64,000 nt of DNA from Marinomonas algicola (GCF_014805825.1 NZ_CP061941.1:2914001-2978000); one strand, 5' to 3'; positions 38,635 to 47,945 are shown, counted from the stretch's first letter. Program-made: numbers and translations. Notes: generated by a model not told the origin, from the letters alone.

Positions 38635-39383
38635 GGTAATACCTTCGCTTCGTTCTTTAGTTTTTCAACAAGTTCAGCAACAGAACCGACTTTAATCCCC
38701 GCTTTTCGTTCAGAAGGAGGAGCAACAGACACTATTTCAACCTTTGACTGAGTATTCACTCTCAATTGATCAAGGTTTTTAACGTCAAGTGGTTTTCTCT
38801 TCGCTTTCATAATATTTGGTAATGAGGCAAATCTTGGCTCATTTAGTCGTAAATCCGTTGTTACGACCGCTGGAAGGGTAACGGATAGTATTTGTAAGCC
38901 ACCGTCAATTTCGCGAGTTACTTTTGCTTTTCCATCTTCGATAACCACTTCAGACGCAAAGGTTGCTTGGGGGTAATCTAATAGAGCGGCCACCATTTGC
39001 CCCGTTTGATTGTTATCAGAGTCAATGGCCTGTTTGCCCATAATGATCAAATCGGCGGCCTCTTCTTTTGCAACTTCAGCAATCAGTTTTGCTACGGCTA
39101 AAGAGTCCAATCCGTCTTCGGTTTCTACTTGAATACCTCGATCGGCACCTAATGCCAACGCCGTTCTTATTGTTTCCTGACACATTTTTGAACCGACAGA
39201 GACAACCACGACTTCGGAGGCGATTCCTTGTTCTTTAAGACGGATGGCTTCCTCTACCGCAATTTCACAAAATGGATTAATCGACATTTTCACATTAGCC
39301 AGCTCAACCGCAGAATGGTCCGCTTTGACTCTCACTTTTACGTTGTAATCGACAACGCGCTTTACCGTTACTAAAATCTTCAT
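38631..39383 (-). CDS. etfB: Electron transfer flavoprotein beta subunit
   Basis: The protein is 250 residues if it starts at the ATG at 39383 (MKILVTVKRVVDYNVKVRVK), the usual EtfB start, with GAGG six bases upstream. A longer frame reaches 39449 but adds 22 unlike residues. The AMP-binding fold and ETF signature (VEAEDGLDSL-like and IIMGKQAIDSDNNQTGQMVAALL) are clear. It pairs with EtfA in electron transfer from acyl-CoA dehydrogenases. Confidence 0.93.
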   Translation of the reverse strand: MKILVTVKRVVDYNVKVRVKADHSAVELANVKMSINPFCEIAVEEAIRLKEQGIASEVVVVSVGSKMCQETIRTALALGADRGIQVETEDGLDSLAVAKLIAEVAKEEAADLIIMGKQAIDSDNNQTGQMVAALLDYPQATFASEVVIEDGKAKVTREIDGGLQILSVTLPAVVTTDLRLNEPRFASLPNIMKAKRKPLDVKNLDQLRVNTQSKVEIVSVAPPSERKAGIKVGSVAELVEKLKNEAKVLP

Positions 39384-39556
39384 AAAACCTCGATCTACAC
39401 TGTCTGTTAGGTTGACCCTAATGCTTCTGCCTATCCACAATTGACCCATTCGATCGTATAGTCAATCAAGTATCTGAGCCATAACAAAAGCAAAATAAGA
39501 ATCACAAAATCATATAGCTATACTAGTTTCATTAAGAATTTCATCAATAACAAAAA

Positions 39557-39655
39557 AGCCTCAGTTCACTGACAAAAAAAATCACCTTACTCTTTTCTCA
39601 AATACATAGAAGAAAAGCTTAAAGTGATTTTATGATGTAACAATTGACTGAGGCT
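39557..39655. terminator. Nested inverted repeats between the isomerase-like gene and etfB
   Basis: AGCCTCAGT (39557-39565) pairs with ACTGAGGCT (39647-39655). Inside it an AAATCACCTT segment near 39580 almost pairs with AAAGTGATTT (39621-39630). A short hairpin TCAGT-TC-ACTGA sits at the left end. On the minus strand the outer stem ends in GGCTTTTTT, so this is probably a terminator for the isomerase-like gene, with an unusual long loop. Confidence 0.5.
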
Positions 39656-39672
39656 AAGACAATAGCCCAGAA

Positions 39673-40431
39673 TTAACCAATCTTAGGGCGAGAGAGAAAT
39701 GACTTAAAAGCCTGATGCGCTTCTTTAGATTGAAGCCGGTCCTTAAAAATCCGCCCCTCTCTCATTAAGGTCATCTGAACCTCATCTTGGAAACGATTTT
39801 TCAATAAATTTTTACTTAAAATAACCGCTTCAGGAGGAAGCTGGACGGTTTTTTCTGCAAAATTCAACGCCAATGCCAAGGCTTCACCTTCTTCACATAA
39901 GTGATTCACCATACCAATGCTGTGCGCTTCTTCAGCATCAAAAGGCTCGCCTAAAATAAGCTTTTCAAAAGAAAGCTGATGCCCTGCTAGGCTCGGCAAT
40001 AGATAACTAACGGCCGCTTCAGGCACAACGCCCAATTTCACAAATGGGAAGCATAATGAGGCATTACGGGCAGAAAAGACCATATCACAATGCAATAACA
40101 GGGTTGCACCAATTCCAACAGCTCGGCCTTCTACCGCCGCATACAGTGGTTTGGGGTATTGAGAAAGTGTGCGTAAAAACGCCATTATTGGAGACATTTT
40201 ATCGGGCTGCTGGGCTATTGTTACAAATTCGGCGATGTCATTTCCAGAAGAGAAATCTGGCCCCGCGCCATGAATAACAGTGACTAAAACGTCTTTTCTA
40301 GACTCACCCTCTACAAGAAACTGGGTTAGGGCTTGATACATGTCTAGTGTAATAGCATTCTTTTTAGAAGCACGATTAAAACTAATAGTTTGAATGCCAT
40401 TTAAAACACTCGACTGAATAAAATCACTCAT
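39673..40431 (-). CDS. Enoyl-CoA hydratase/isomerase-family protein, ECI2-like
   Basis: This 252-residue crotonase-fold protein has oxyanion-hole segments at SSGNDI and GRAVGIGATLLLHCD. Glu138 in KLGVVPEAAVS is the single catalytic acid in the position used by Delta3-Delta2-enoyl-CoA isomerases (ECI2-type), and the second hydratase Glu is not evident. It would shift double bonds so unsaturated fatty acids can enter beta-oxidation. It lies between fadD and the etf genes on the same strand. A true hydratase role cannot be excluded. Confidence 0.8.
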   Translation of the reverse strand: MSDFIQSSVLNGIQTISFNRASKKNAITLDMYQALTQFLVEGESRKDVLVTVIHGAGPDFSSGNDIAEFVTIAQQPDKMSPIMAFLRTLSQYPKPLYAAVEGRAVGIGATLLLHCDMVFSARNASLCFPFVKLGVVPEAAVSYLLPSLAGHQLSFEKLILGEPFDAEEAHSIGMVNHLCEEGEALALALNFAEKTVQLPPEAVILSKNLLKNRFQDEVQMTLMREGRIFKDRLQSKEAHQAFKSFLSRPKIG

Positions 40432-40561
40432 AATAACCTTCTTTTTCGTGACTGGATTTAACGGATCTAATCACCGTAAACCGCTACCCTCTTGTTGCCC
40501 ACAGACATTAGGACTTAGTCGATAACGGCTACGGCTACGATCAATGTTTTAAACAGCGTCG

Positions 40562-42232
40562 CTACTCATCTCTTAATGCACGACGTAGCACTTTACCCAC
40601 GTTTGTCTTAGGTAAATCTTCACGAATTTCAATACACTTAGGCACTTTGTATGCCGCAAGCTCTTTACGACAAAATAGACGTAGATCGGACAAATCAACT
40701 TTTACTTTAGGGTCTTTTAGAACAACAAAGGCTTTTACCGCCTCCCCAGTTTTTTCATCCTCAATACCAATTGCCGCCGCCTCTAAAATATCCTCATGAG
40801 AGCTCAAGCAATCTTCCACTTCAGAAGGGTAGACATTAAACCCTGACACTATAATCATGTCTTTCGCTCTATCAACAATCTGTATATATCCATCAGAGTG
40901 TCGTTTCGCGATGTCACCAGTAATAAAGTAACCATCTTCCGTCATTGATTCGCGTGTTGAATCCTCCCTCTGCCAATACCCTTTTGTCACCTGCGGGCCA
41001 TAGACACAAAGAACACCCGCCTCCCCATCAGGAACCTCATTATTGTCATCATCAACAAACTTCAACAATGTATCATCGACTGGCACACCGATTGTCCCTA
41101 TTTGCTCTTTACCTACGGGATTAAACGAAACAACTGGGGACGTTTCTGTTAATCCATACCCTTCAATAACGGTACGACCCGTTACTTTCTTCCATTCGTC
41201 TGCCGCAGAGTGGGTCAACGCCATGCCGCCAGAGGCTGTGATTTTTAAGCGAGAAAAATCCAACTTTTTAAAGTCTTCGTTATTACAAAGAGCAACAAAA
41301 AGCGTATTTAAACCCACAAAACCCGAAAAACGCCATTTTTTAAGCTCTTTCACAAACCCAGGAATGTCTCTAGGGTTAGGAATCAAAATACTATGAGCGC
41401 CACGATTTAAGAGCGTAAGCCCATGGATAAGAAAAGAATAGATATGATACATAGGTAAAGGGGCAATATAGAGCTCCTCTCCTGGAGTGCAATGATCACA
41501 TAAGCGATCACCTAACTGATGCAGATTCGAAATTAAGTTGGCATGGGTTAGCATGGCTCCTTTTGCAACACCCGTTGTCCCCCCCGTATATTGTAAGACC
41601 GCAATATCTTCAGGATTTTTATGAATTATGTTGACACTTAATTGTTGGCCCTGCTTAACCGCTGTAAAAAAGTCGACTGATTTTGGCAATGAGTAAGGCG
41701 GCACCATTTTTTTAACGTACTTAACAACTGAATTAATAAGCAGTTTTTTTGGCATTGGATGAAAATCAGCGATTTGCGTGACAAATACATGCTTAATATT
41801 GGTTTTATCAATGATTGCTTCAACATTGTGAGCCATGTTGGCAAACACCACCAGCGCTTTGGCACCAGAGTCATTGAATTGATGCTGCAATTCTTTTGGC
41901 GTGTATAGCGGGTTGGTATTAACAACGATTAAACCGGCTTTTATCGCACCAAAAACGGCAATGGGTGATTGGATAACATTTGGTAATTGGATGGCAATAC
42001 GATCGCCTTCTTTCAAATCGGTATTTTTTTGTAAATACGCGGCAAAGCCACTTGATAGATCATCAAGTTCACCATAAGTAATCGTCTTACCAACACTGGT
42101 AAAAGCAGGACAATCTTTAAATTCTTTACATGCTTTTTGAAACACATCGATTAACGAACGAAAATTATGTGGATTCAGGTGCTCTGGAATCCAACTTCCT
42201 GGCTTTTTCTTGGTGGAGGTGTCTTTAGTCAT
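40562..42232 (-). CDS. fadD: Long-chain fatty-acid-CoA ligase FadD
   Basis: This 556-residue AMP-forming ligase has the ATP/AMP motif QYTGGTTGVAKGAMLTH, the GYGLTETSPVVSFNP motif, TGDIAKRHSDGYIQIVDRAKDMIIVSGFNVYPSE (fatty-acyl signature) and a C-terminal catalytic Lys in TNVGKVLRR. It activates long-chain fatty acids to acyl-CoA at the inner membrane and starts beta-oxidation. The length is as in E. coli FadD. The next upstream gene encodes an SCP2-like protein. Confidence 0.94.
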   Translation of the reverse strand: MTKDTSTKKKPGSWIPEHLNPHNFRSLIDVFQKACKEFKDCPAFTSVGKTITYGELDDLSSGFAAYLQKNTDLKEGDRIAIQLPNVIQSPIAVFGAIKAGLIVVNTNPLYTPKELQHQFNDSGAKALVVFANMAHNVEAIIDKTNIKHVFVTQIADFHPMPKKLLINSVVKYVKKMVPPYSLPKSVDFFTAVKQGQQLSVNIIHKNPEDIAVLQYTGGTTGVAKGAMLTHANLISNLHQLGDRLCDHCTPGEELYIAPLPMYHIYSFLIHGLTLLNRGAHSILIPNPRDIPGFVKELKKWRFSGFVGLNTLFVALCNNEDFKKLDFSRLKITASGGMALTHSAADEWKKVTGRTVIEGYGLTETSPVVSFNPVGKEQIGTIGVPVDDTLLKFVDDDNNEVPDGEAGVLCVYGPQVTKGYWQREDSTRESMTEDGYFITGDIAKRHSDGYIQIVDRAKDMIIVSGFNVYPSEVEDCLSSHEDILEAAAIGIEDEKTGEAVKAFVVLKDPKVKVDLSDLRLFCRKELAAYKVPKCIEIREDLPKTNVGKVLRRALRDE

Positions 42233-42279
42233 AGTAACGCTCCTGTTTGTTTTTTTTATAGGAGAAACCTGTTACGAAC

Positions 42280-42314
42280 AAGCCCAACTCATGAATTCAT
42301 CAAAAGTTGGGCTT
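42280..42314. other. Stem-loop between the SCP2 gene and fadD
   Basis: AAGCCCAACT (42280-42289) and AGTTGGGCTT (42305-42314) form a perfect ten-base stem. No T run follows on either strand, so it may be an mRNA-processing or attenuating hairpin rather than a simple terminator. Confidence 0.45.
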
Positions 42315-42355
42315 AGCTTAAATTGGCTATAGGTTGGTCAGATTTCCCAATCGAA

Positions 42356-42670
42356 TTAGTTGGGGAATATTTGCGTCAACTTAGTGGCCAACATAATATC
42401 TCCATCAGCACGGATTTTACCTTGCATGAAGGCGTCCATACCATCTAATTCACCACTCATTACATTTTTCAATGTATCTAGATCCATACTTAATGTGACC
42501 GTTGCATCATCATGCTCGCCTTCTTGTAAGACACACTTTTCATCTTCAATAACTAAATGGAAGTGATCACTATCATCAATTTCAAACTGAAAAACAGCGT
42601 CCATTCCATCGGCTTCTTCAGCGTCAAAACGTTCAACCATAGCTTCAAACACTTTCTTTGCTTCACTCAT
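42356..42670 (-). CDS. SCP2 sterol-carrier-domain protein
   Basis: With the ATG at 42670 (MSEAKKVFEAM) this is a 104-residue single SCP2 domain. Supporting segments are FQFEIDDSDHFHLVIEDEKC, ATVTLSMDLDTLKNVMSGELDGMDAFMQGKIRADGD and an end at KLTQIFPN. SCP2 domains bind lipids or acyl-CoA. Its place between an acyl-CoA dehydrogenase gene and fadD suggests that it carries or buffers acyl-CoA for the pathway, which is inference. An in-frame ATG at 42715 would add 15 residues without a better ribosome binding site. Confidence 0.85.
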   Translation of the reverse strand: MSEAKKVFEAMVERFDAEEADGMDAVFQFEIDDSDHFHLVIEDEKCVLQEGEHDDATVTLSMDLDTLKNVMSGELDGMDAFMQGKIRADGDIMLATKLTQIFPN

Positions 42671-42777
42671 TCGGGATATTCCTATTTTATACGTTCTTAA
42701 TTGGCCGCCTATCACGGCATATCTCTAAATTTTAGACAATGAATCTATTTAATCGCTGCCTTTTATTGTCGATACGC

Positions 42778-44577
42778 TTAGACAATAACAAAGTTTTCTT
42801 CGTCCATAGACAATAGGTTATTCGCACCTGACAGCATGGCTTCAACATGAGCCCGAGTTCTTGGCAATAAACGCTCGTAATAGAAGGTTGCGGTTTGTAA
42901 CTTAGCCGTATAAAAACCAACTTCATCCGTTCCGGCATCCAATTTATTCTGCGCAACAATCGCCATATTTGCCCAGAAATACGCTAGCACAACATAACCA
43001 GAGAACATTAAGTAATCAAATGATGCCGCGCCCACTTCATCTTTGTTTCGCATGGCTTTCATGCCAATTTTCAGGGTTAAATCCCCCCATTCACCATTTA
43101 GTTTACTCAATTCGCTAATAAGAGGCTTAACACGCTTATCCCCTTTATGTTCTTTACAGAACTTATGCACAATTTTTGTGAACCGTTTTAGGGTTGCGCC
43201 TTGAGTCATCAGAACCTTACGGCCTAATAAGTCCAATGCCTGAATCCCTGTCGTCCCTTCATACAACATGGAAATGCGCGCATCACGTACATTTTGTTCC
43301 ATGCCCCATTCAGCGATAAAGCCGTGACCACCGAACACTTGCAAACCTTGGTTAGCCGATTCAAAACCTGTTTCGGTTAAAAAGGCTTTTGCAATCGGTG
43401 TTAATAAAGACATCAGCTCGTCCGCCTCAGCTTTCTCATCCGCCGAGCCTTTCTTTGTCACATCAACAAGTTTAGAACAATAGTGAACAAGTGCACGTCC
43501 ACCCTCAGCAAAGGCTTTTTGTGTGAGTAACATCCGACGAACATCAGGATGAACGATAATAGAGTCGGCCGGTTTATCAGGTGATTTAGGACCTGATAAA
43601 GAGCGCATTTGCAGACGGTCTTTTGCGTAAGCAACGGAGTTTTGCAACGCCCACTCACTGTGAACTAGGCCTTGTAACGCCGTTCCAAGACGAGCCGTGT
43701 TCATAAAGGTAAACATGCAGTTTAGCCCCTTGTTCGCTGGTCCAATCAAAAACCCTTTTGCCCCATCGAAATTCATAACACAAGTCGCGTTACCATGAAT
43801 CCCCATTTTGTGTTCAATTGAGCCACAAGACACTGTATTTCGATCGGCAACGGAACCATCTTCCGCGACATTAAATTTAGGCACAATAAAGAGTGAAATG
43901 CCTTTCGTACCTTCCGGGGCTCCGGCAATACGGGCCAAAACAATGTGCACTATGTTGCCAGCCATGTCGTGCTCACCCGCGGAGATAAAGATTTTAGTAC
44001 CACTGATTGAATATGAACCGTCATCATTTGGTTCTGCTTTGGTTTTTAAGAGACCTAAATCCGTACCACAATGAGACTCTGTTAGACACATTGTGCCTGT
44101 CCACTCTCCAGAGACCAGCTTAGTCAAATACGTTTGCTTTTGCTCATCAGTACCATGACTTTCGATCGTATTCATCGCACCATGACTCAAGCCAGGATAC
44201 ATACTCCAAGACCAGTTAGCAGAGGCCACCATTTCAGTAACCATCATACCAAGCGATTCTGGCAGACCTTGGCCACCAACAGATTCAGGATGAGCAAGCG
44301 CAGGCCAACCACCTTCAACATATTGCTGATAAGCTTCTTTAAAACCATCAGGGGTTGTGACAACACCATCATTAAAAGTACAGCCTTGTTGATCACCAAT
44401 GCGATTCAACGGTGATAAGACACGCTCAGAAAACTTGGCCCCTTCTTCTAGAATCGCATCAACCATATCTGGCGTCGCTTCTTCTCCACCAGGTAAATTG
44501 GCATAATGCGTTGAAAAATCCAATAACTCTTCGGTGACAAATTTAATATCACGCAACGGTGCTTTATATTCAGGCAT
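42778..44577 (-). CDS. Acyl-CoA dehydrogenase, long form (FadE/DmdC-type)
   Basis: This 599-residue flavoprotein has the N-terminal extension, the central MCLTESHCGTDLGLLKTKAEP block and a C-terminal dehydrogenase domain. MLYEGTTGIQALDLLGRK contains the catalytic Glu. It oxidises acyl-CoA to 2-enoyl-CoA and gives electrons to ETF. The long form is used both for fatty acids and, as DmdC, for 3-methylmercaptopropionyl-CoA in DMSP demethylation. The flanking fad and etf genes favour fatty acids, but sequence alone does not separate the two. Confidence 0.85.
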   Translation of the reverse strand: MPEYKAPLRDIKFVTEELLDFSTHYANLPGGEEATPDMVDAILEEGAKFSERVLSPLNRIGDQQGCTFNDGVVTTPDGFKEAYQQYVEGGWPALAHPESVGGQGLPESLGMMVTEMVASANWSWSMYPGLSHGAMNTIESHGTDEQKQTYLTKLVSGEWTGTMCLTESHCGTDLGLLKTKAEPNDDGSYSISGTKIFISAGEHDMAGNIVHIVLARIAGAPEGTKGISLFIVPKFNVAEDGSVADRNTVSCGSIEHKMGIHGNATCVMNFDGAKGFLIGPANKGLNCMFTFMNTARLGTALQGLVHSEWALQNSVAYAKDRLQMRSLSGPKSPDKPADSIIVHPDVRRMLLTQKAFAEGGRALVHYCSKLVDVTKKGSADEKAEADELMSLLTPIAKAFLTETGFESANQGLQVFGGHGFIAEWGMEQNVRDARISMLYEGTTGIQALDLLGRKVLMTQGATLKRFTKIVHKFCKEHKGDKRVKPLISELSKLNGEWGDLTLKIGMKAMRNKDEVGAASFDYLMFSGYVVLAYFWANMAIVAQNKLDAGTDEVGFYTAKLQTATFYYERLLPRTRAHVEAMLSGANNLLSMDEENFVIV

Positions 44578-44795
44578 GTTCTCTACCTCATTTATTGTTT
44601 TATCTTGTCGTTACACTCATTAGTACAATGGTGCGCTTATGTATTAAGAGTGGGGTATAAAGGCAAATCTCTCAATAACAAAAGCCTCCATAATACCTGA
44701 CAAAAATATTCAACAGACGGAATAAACCATTCATAATGATAGAGTAGAAAAGACTCAACTTGGCTATAATCCAATAAAATAGACTAAAAGCCCCT

Positions 44796-45815
44796 TCATA
44801 TGAGTTTTTTACACATTTTTGAAGCCAAGCTATACCAATCTGAGTTGGCTAGACCGATCACTTCTAAGCGGCTTTTTTTTGTCCAAGGTGACAATTCCAT
44901 CCTGGGTTCACCTGTAGATGCATTAACAAAAAGCCCCAGTTCATCATTTAATTTACATACCCCTTTTACACGATAGACACCATCAAGGTTGGTGATATCA
45001 GATAACATAGAACGTAACGATGATTCAGAAAACAGGACCGTATCAGACCAGCGCCAACCCGCTACCATCATAGCGTCTTGTTCCTTGACATAATGATCTT
45101 CTTTAGCAGGCGTTCTGCAAGTATTTTCATGACTGTGACTGTGATGCACATCTCGTTTTGCAAGCGACAGCGAGTCTGTAGATAGAAACGTGTTCAAGCC
45201 AATGTCTAACTCTTCTACACTCAAGCTCATCGGGTTTGAAAGGAAATAACCATCCTGCTCTTTTCCCCTACAGTATTCTTTTAAGCGTTGCGCATCTTGA
45301 TCGGAATAGGTATCCACATGGCTAAATACAATACCATTAGCAGAATCCACTTGATCGTTAAAAACCTCATGCTCTACATAACGAGGATCAGAAAGATGAC
45401 GAGCATCAATAACACAAAAGGAGCCTGTAACGAGCAATACATCTTGGTATTGCGTCGCACGCAGCTTTTCCAGTATCTGTTTTGGGTGCCCGAGCCCTGA
45501 AGGTTCAATTAAGATACGATCTGGATTTTGCTGGCGTATTAACTGGTTTAAACCTTGTTCAAACGCCGCCGATGTTGTGCAACATACACAACCTCCTGGC
45601 ACTTCTTTAATCGCAATATTGTCTTTAAATAAACGGCCTTGTTGTAGGGAGTTTTGCAAAAGCACCCCGTCTAAACCGATATCACCAAATTCATTAACCA
45701 ACACCGCCCAGCGTTCGTAAACGGGTGCCTGCTCTAATAAATGATGAATCAAGGTAGTCTTACCAGCGCCTAAAAACCCTGTGATAACGTTGACTTTAAT
45801 GCCTTGGTAACGCAT
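44796..45815 (-). CDS. COG0523 metallochaperone-type GTPase (YeiR-like)
   Basis: The protein is 339 residues from the ATG at 45815; the frame extends to 45860, but AGGT precedes the inner ATG. Walker A is GFLGAGKT (13-20), the metal-binding CxCC motif is GGCVCC (Cys76, Cys78, Cys79) and a His-rich linker (DVHHSHSHENTC) joins the two domains. The usual G4 motif NKxD is replaced by SHVD, which should weaken guanine specificity. COG0523 proteins deliver zinc, cobalt or other metals. It is distinct from the second COG0523 gene at 49.1 kb, and no Zur-like box is visible upstream. Confidence 0.85.
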   Translation of the reverse strand: MRYQGIKVNVITGFLGAGKTTLIHHLLEQAPVYERWAVLVNEFGDIGLDGVLLQNSLQQGRLFKDNIAIKEVPGGCVCCTTSAAFEQGLNQLIRQQNPDRILIEPSGLGHPKQILEKLRATQYQDVLLVTGSFCVIDARHLSDPRYVEHEVFNDQVDSANGIVFSHVDTYSDQDAQRLKEYCRGKEQDGYFLSNPMSLSVEELDIGLNTFLSTDSLSLAKRDVHHSHSHENTCRTPAKEDHYVKEQDAMMVAGWRWSDTVLFSESSLRSMLSDITNLDGVYRVKGVCKLNDELGLFVNASTGEPRMELSPWTKKSRLEVIGLANSDWYSLASKMCKKLI

Positions 45816-46188
45816 AAAATACCTTTTTATTTTTACGATAAATACATGCTTTAACAGCACTGACTTAAAGTTACAGACTGATCATAAACGTGCCGAAAAT
45901 AGAACTTGATCAACGATTACCAGCGGCTTTTATTGAGTGAAGATTCTAATGACATTAAAAAAAATAACAGCCTTAACTCATTTTTCTTATTTAAGATGGA
46001 TAAACACCCACCTTCAGTTCAACTCTCTTACACTAAATCACATTATTCACAAAAAACATGACTCTTACAAAAACACTTACTATCCTATTCATATACAATA
46101 AATGAGATAAGACCTAAACAATAAATTTGAATTATTCTGTTACCAATGTTAATAAGGATATCACCAAACCATTATCACGGTATTGCCT
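45816..46188. other. AT-rich intergenic region upstream of the RsbQ-like gene
   Basis: This stretch of about 373 bases separates divergent genes. No credible ORF, operator palindrome or convincing promoter was recognised. It is strongly AT-rich between 46000 and 46150. Confidence 0.45.
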
Positions 46189-47022
46189 ATGTATGATCAA
46201 ACCAACGTATTAGCACCAGAAGCCATTATTAAACGCAATAACGTTCAGATATCTGGAGAAGGAGAACAAACCATTATTCTTGCTCATGGTTTTGGCTGTG
46301 ATCAAAATATGTGGCGCTTCATTAAAGCCGATTTGGAAAAGCGGTTCAAAGTCGTCGTATTCGATTATGTCGGTAGTGGTAAATCTCAACTTTCCTACTA
46401 CATACCAGAACGCTATAAATCATTAGAAGGTTACGCTTTAGATGTCATTGAAATCTGTGATGCACTTTCACTAGAAAACGTAATTTTTGTTGGTCACTCT
46501 GTGAGCGGCACCATAGGCCTATTAGCGTCTCAGCAACGAGAAGATCTATTTTCAGATATCGCATTAGTTTGTCCCTCTCCCTGTTTTTTGAATATTAAGC
46601 CGGAATACTTCGGTGGATTTGATAAAGAAGACTTAGAGGAGCTGGTTAACCTAATGGATAAAAATTACATCGGCTGGGCAAACTATTTAGCGCCATTGGT
46701 TATGGGGCAGTCTAATCCTGATGAACTGGTTGAAGAACTAACTGACAGTTTCTGTTCTACCGACCCTAAATATTCAAAGCCTTTCGCAATGGCTACTTTC
46801 TTCTCAGACTATCGGGCTTTACTGCCTAGCGTAACGTCTTCTTGCCTTGTTTTACAGAGTTCAAATGATTCTTTAGCCGCTGTAGAAATAGGGAAGTATA
46901 TGGAGTCAAACATTCCGCAAGCGACATTAGATATTATCGATGCAAAAGGCCACTGCTTACACATGACGGAACCTCAAAAAGTTCTGCACAGCTTATTAAA
47001 TTTTCTAGATGATGCCGCTTAA
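46189..47022 (+). CDS. RsbQ-like alpha/beta hydrolase (KAI2/D14 relative)
   Basis: This protein is about 277 residues from the ATG at 46189; a TTG two codons earlier is also in frame and no clear ribosome binding site is seen. It has the alpha/beta-hydrolase elbow GHSVSG with nucleophile Ser104, a downstream Asp in QSSNDSLAAVE and His in AKGHCLHMTEP. LAHGFGCDQNMWRFIKADL matches RsbQ, the Bacillus energy-stress hydrolase and relative of plant karrikin/strigolactone receptors. RsbQ works through a PAS-domain partner (RsbP). Here a PAS-GGDEF gene follows five bases later, so this protein probably passes a small-molecule signal to it. The ligand is unknown. Confidence 0.85.
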   Translation: MYDQTNVLAPEAIIKRNNVQISGEGEQTIILAHGFGCDQNMWRFIKADLEKRFKVVVFDYVGSGKSQLSYYIPERYKSLEGYALDVIEICDALSLENVIFVGHSVSGTIGLLASQQREDLFSDIALVCPSPCFLNIKPEYFGGFDKEDLEELVNLMDKNYIGWANYLAPLVMGQSNPDELVEELTDSFCSTDPKYSKPFAMATFFSDYRALLPSVTSSCLVLQSSNDSLAAVEIGKYMESNIPQATLDIIDAKGHCLHMTEPQKVLHSLLNFLDDAA

Positions 47023-47027
47023 TCCAT

Positions 47028-47945
47028 ATGATAAACAGTTTTTCATGTGGATTATTTATCAGTAACATCAATGAAAGACACATTGAGTACGTCAATGATA
47101 ATATTTGTCGTACTCTTTTATACGAAGAAAGCGATTTAATAGGCTTAGATGTTAATGAAATATTCACCAAAGCTTCGCTGATTTTTTTAGAAAGTTACGT
47201 CTACCCTACCTTATTAAAAGAGCATGAGCTTACTGAGATTCAATTAACCATCCTGACAAAAGAGAGAGACAGACTGCCAATTGTCGCCAACATCAACATT
47301 CAAGACAACATCATTTTTTGGTCTATCTTCACCGCCGTAAAACGAGATAAACTGTACCAAGAACTGCTAGATGTTAGGGATAAGCTTGAGCACCAAGCTG
47401 AAAAACTTGAATTGGCCGCCACAACAGATTACCTAACTCACCTACTCAATCGACGATCAATAATCGAAAAAACAGAAAGCCTGATTAAAAACACGTGTAG
47501 AAAAAGCCCAGCCTTATCTTTAGCTATGATAGATATCGATTTTTTTAAACAAATTAATGACCAGCATGGTCATGTAAAGGGCGATGAAATTTTAATTGAA
47601 GTCGGAAAAGCATTAAATCAAGTTTGTTTAAAGCAAGACCTAGCGGCCAGGTGGGGAGGTGAAGAGTTTTTAGTTGTTTTTTATGGTCCAACATTTGAAG
47701 AGACTAAACATCTTTGTCAAAAAATACACAAGAAAATACATGAAATCAAACTTTCTGATCAACCGTTAACGGTCAGTATTGGCGTTGTCACTTATCATCT
47801 TGATCATCACACTAACACAACCTTAGATGACATCATTGAAGAGGCCGACCAACTAATGTACCAAGCTAAAAATAATGGTCGAAATCAAACGAGATCTCGT
47901 CAAATTCTCAATGTTAAAAGCGCGAAGAATACTCTAGCGCTTTAA
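47028..47945 (+). CDS. PAS-GGDEF diguanylate cyclase
   Basis: This 305-residue protein has an N-terminal PAS-like sensor (residues 1-110, ERHIEYVNDNICRTLLYEESDLIG), a short coiled coil and a GGDEF domain with the active-site GGEEF at 210-214. It would make cyclic-di-GMP from GTP. The inhibitory I-site RxxD is degenerate (LKQD at 201-204), so product inhibition may be lost. The start lies five bases after the stop of the RsbQ-like gene, so the two are co-expressed. RsbQ-type hydrolases are known to act through PAS partners. Confidence 0.9.
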   Translation: MINSFSCGLFISNINERHIEYVNDNICRTLLYEESDLIGLDVNEIFTKASLIFLESYVYPTLLKEHELTEIQLTILTKERDRLPIVANINIQDNIIFWSIFTAVKRDKLYQELLDVRDKLEHQAEKLELAATTDYLTHLLNRRSIIEKTESLIKNTCRKSPALSLAMIDIDFFKQINDQHGHVKGDEILIEVGKALNQVCLKQDLAARWGGEEFLVVFYGPTFEETKHLCQKIHKKIHEIKLSDQPLTVSIGVVTYHLDHHTNTTLDDIIEEADQLMYQAKNNGRNQTRSRQILNVKSAKNTLAL

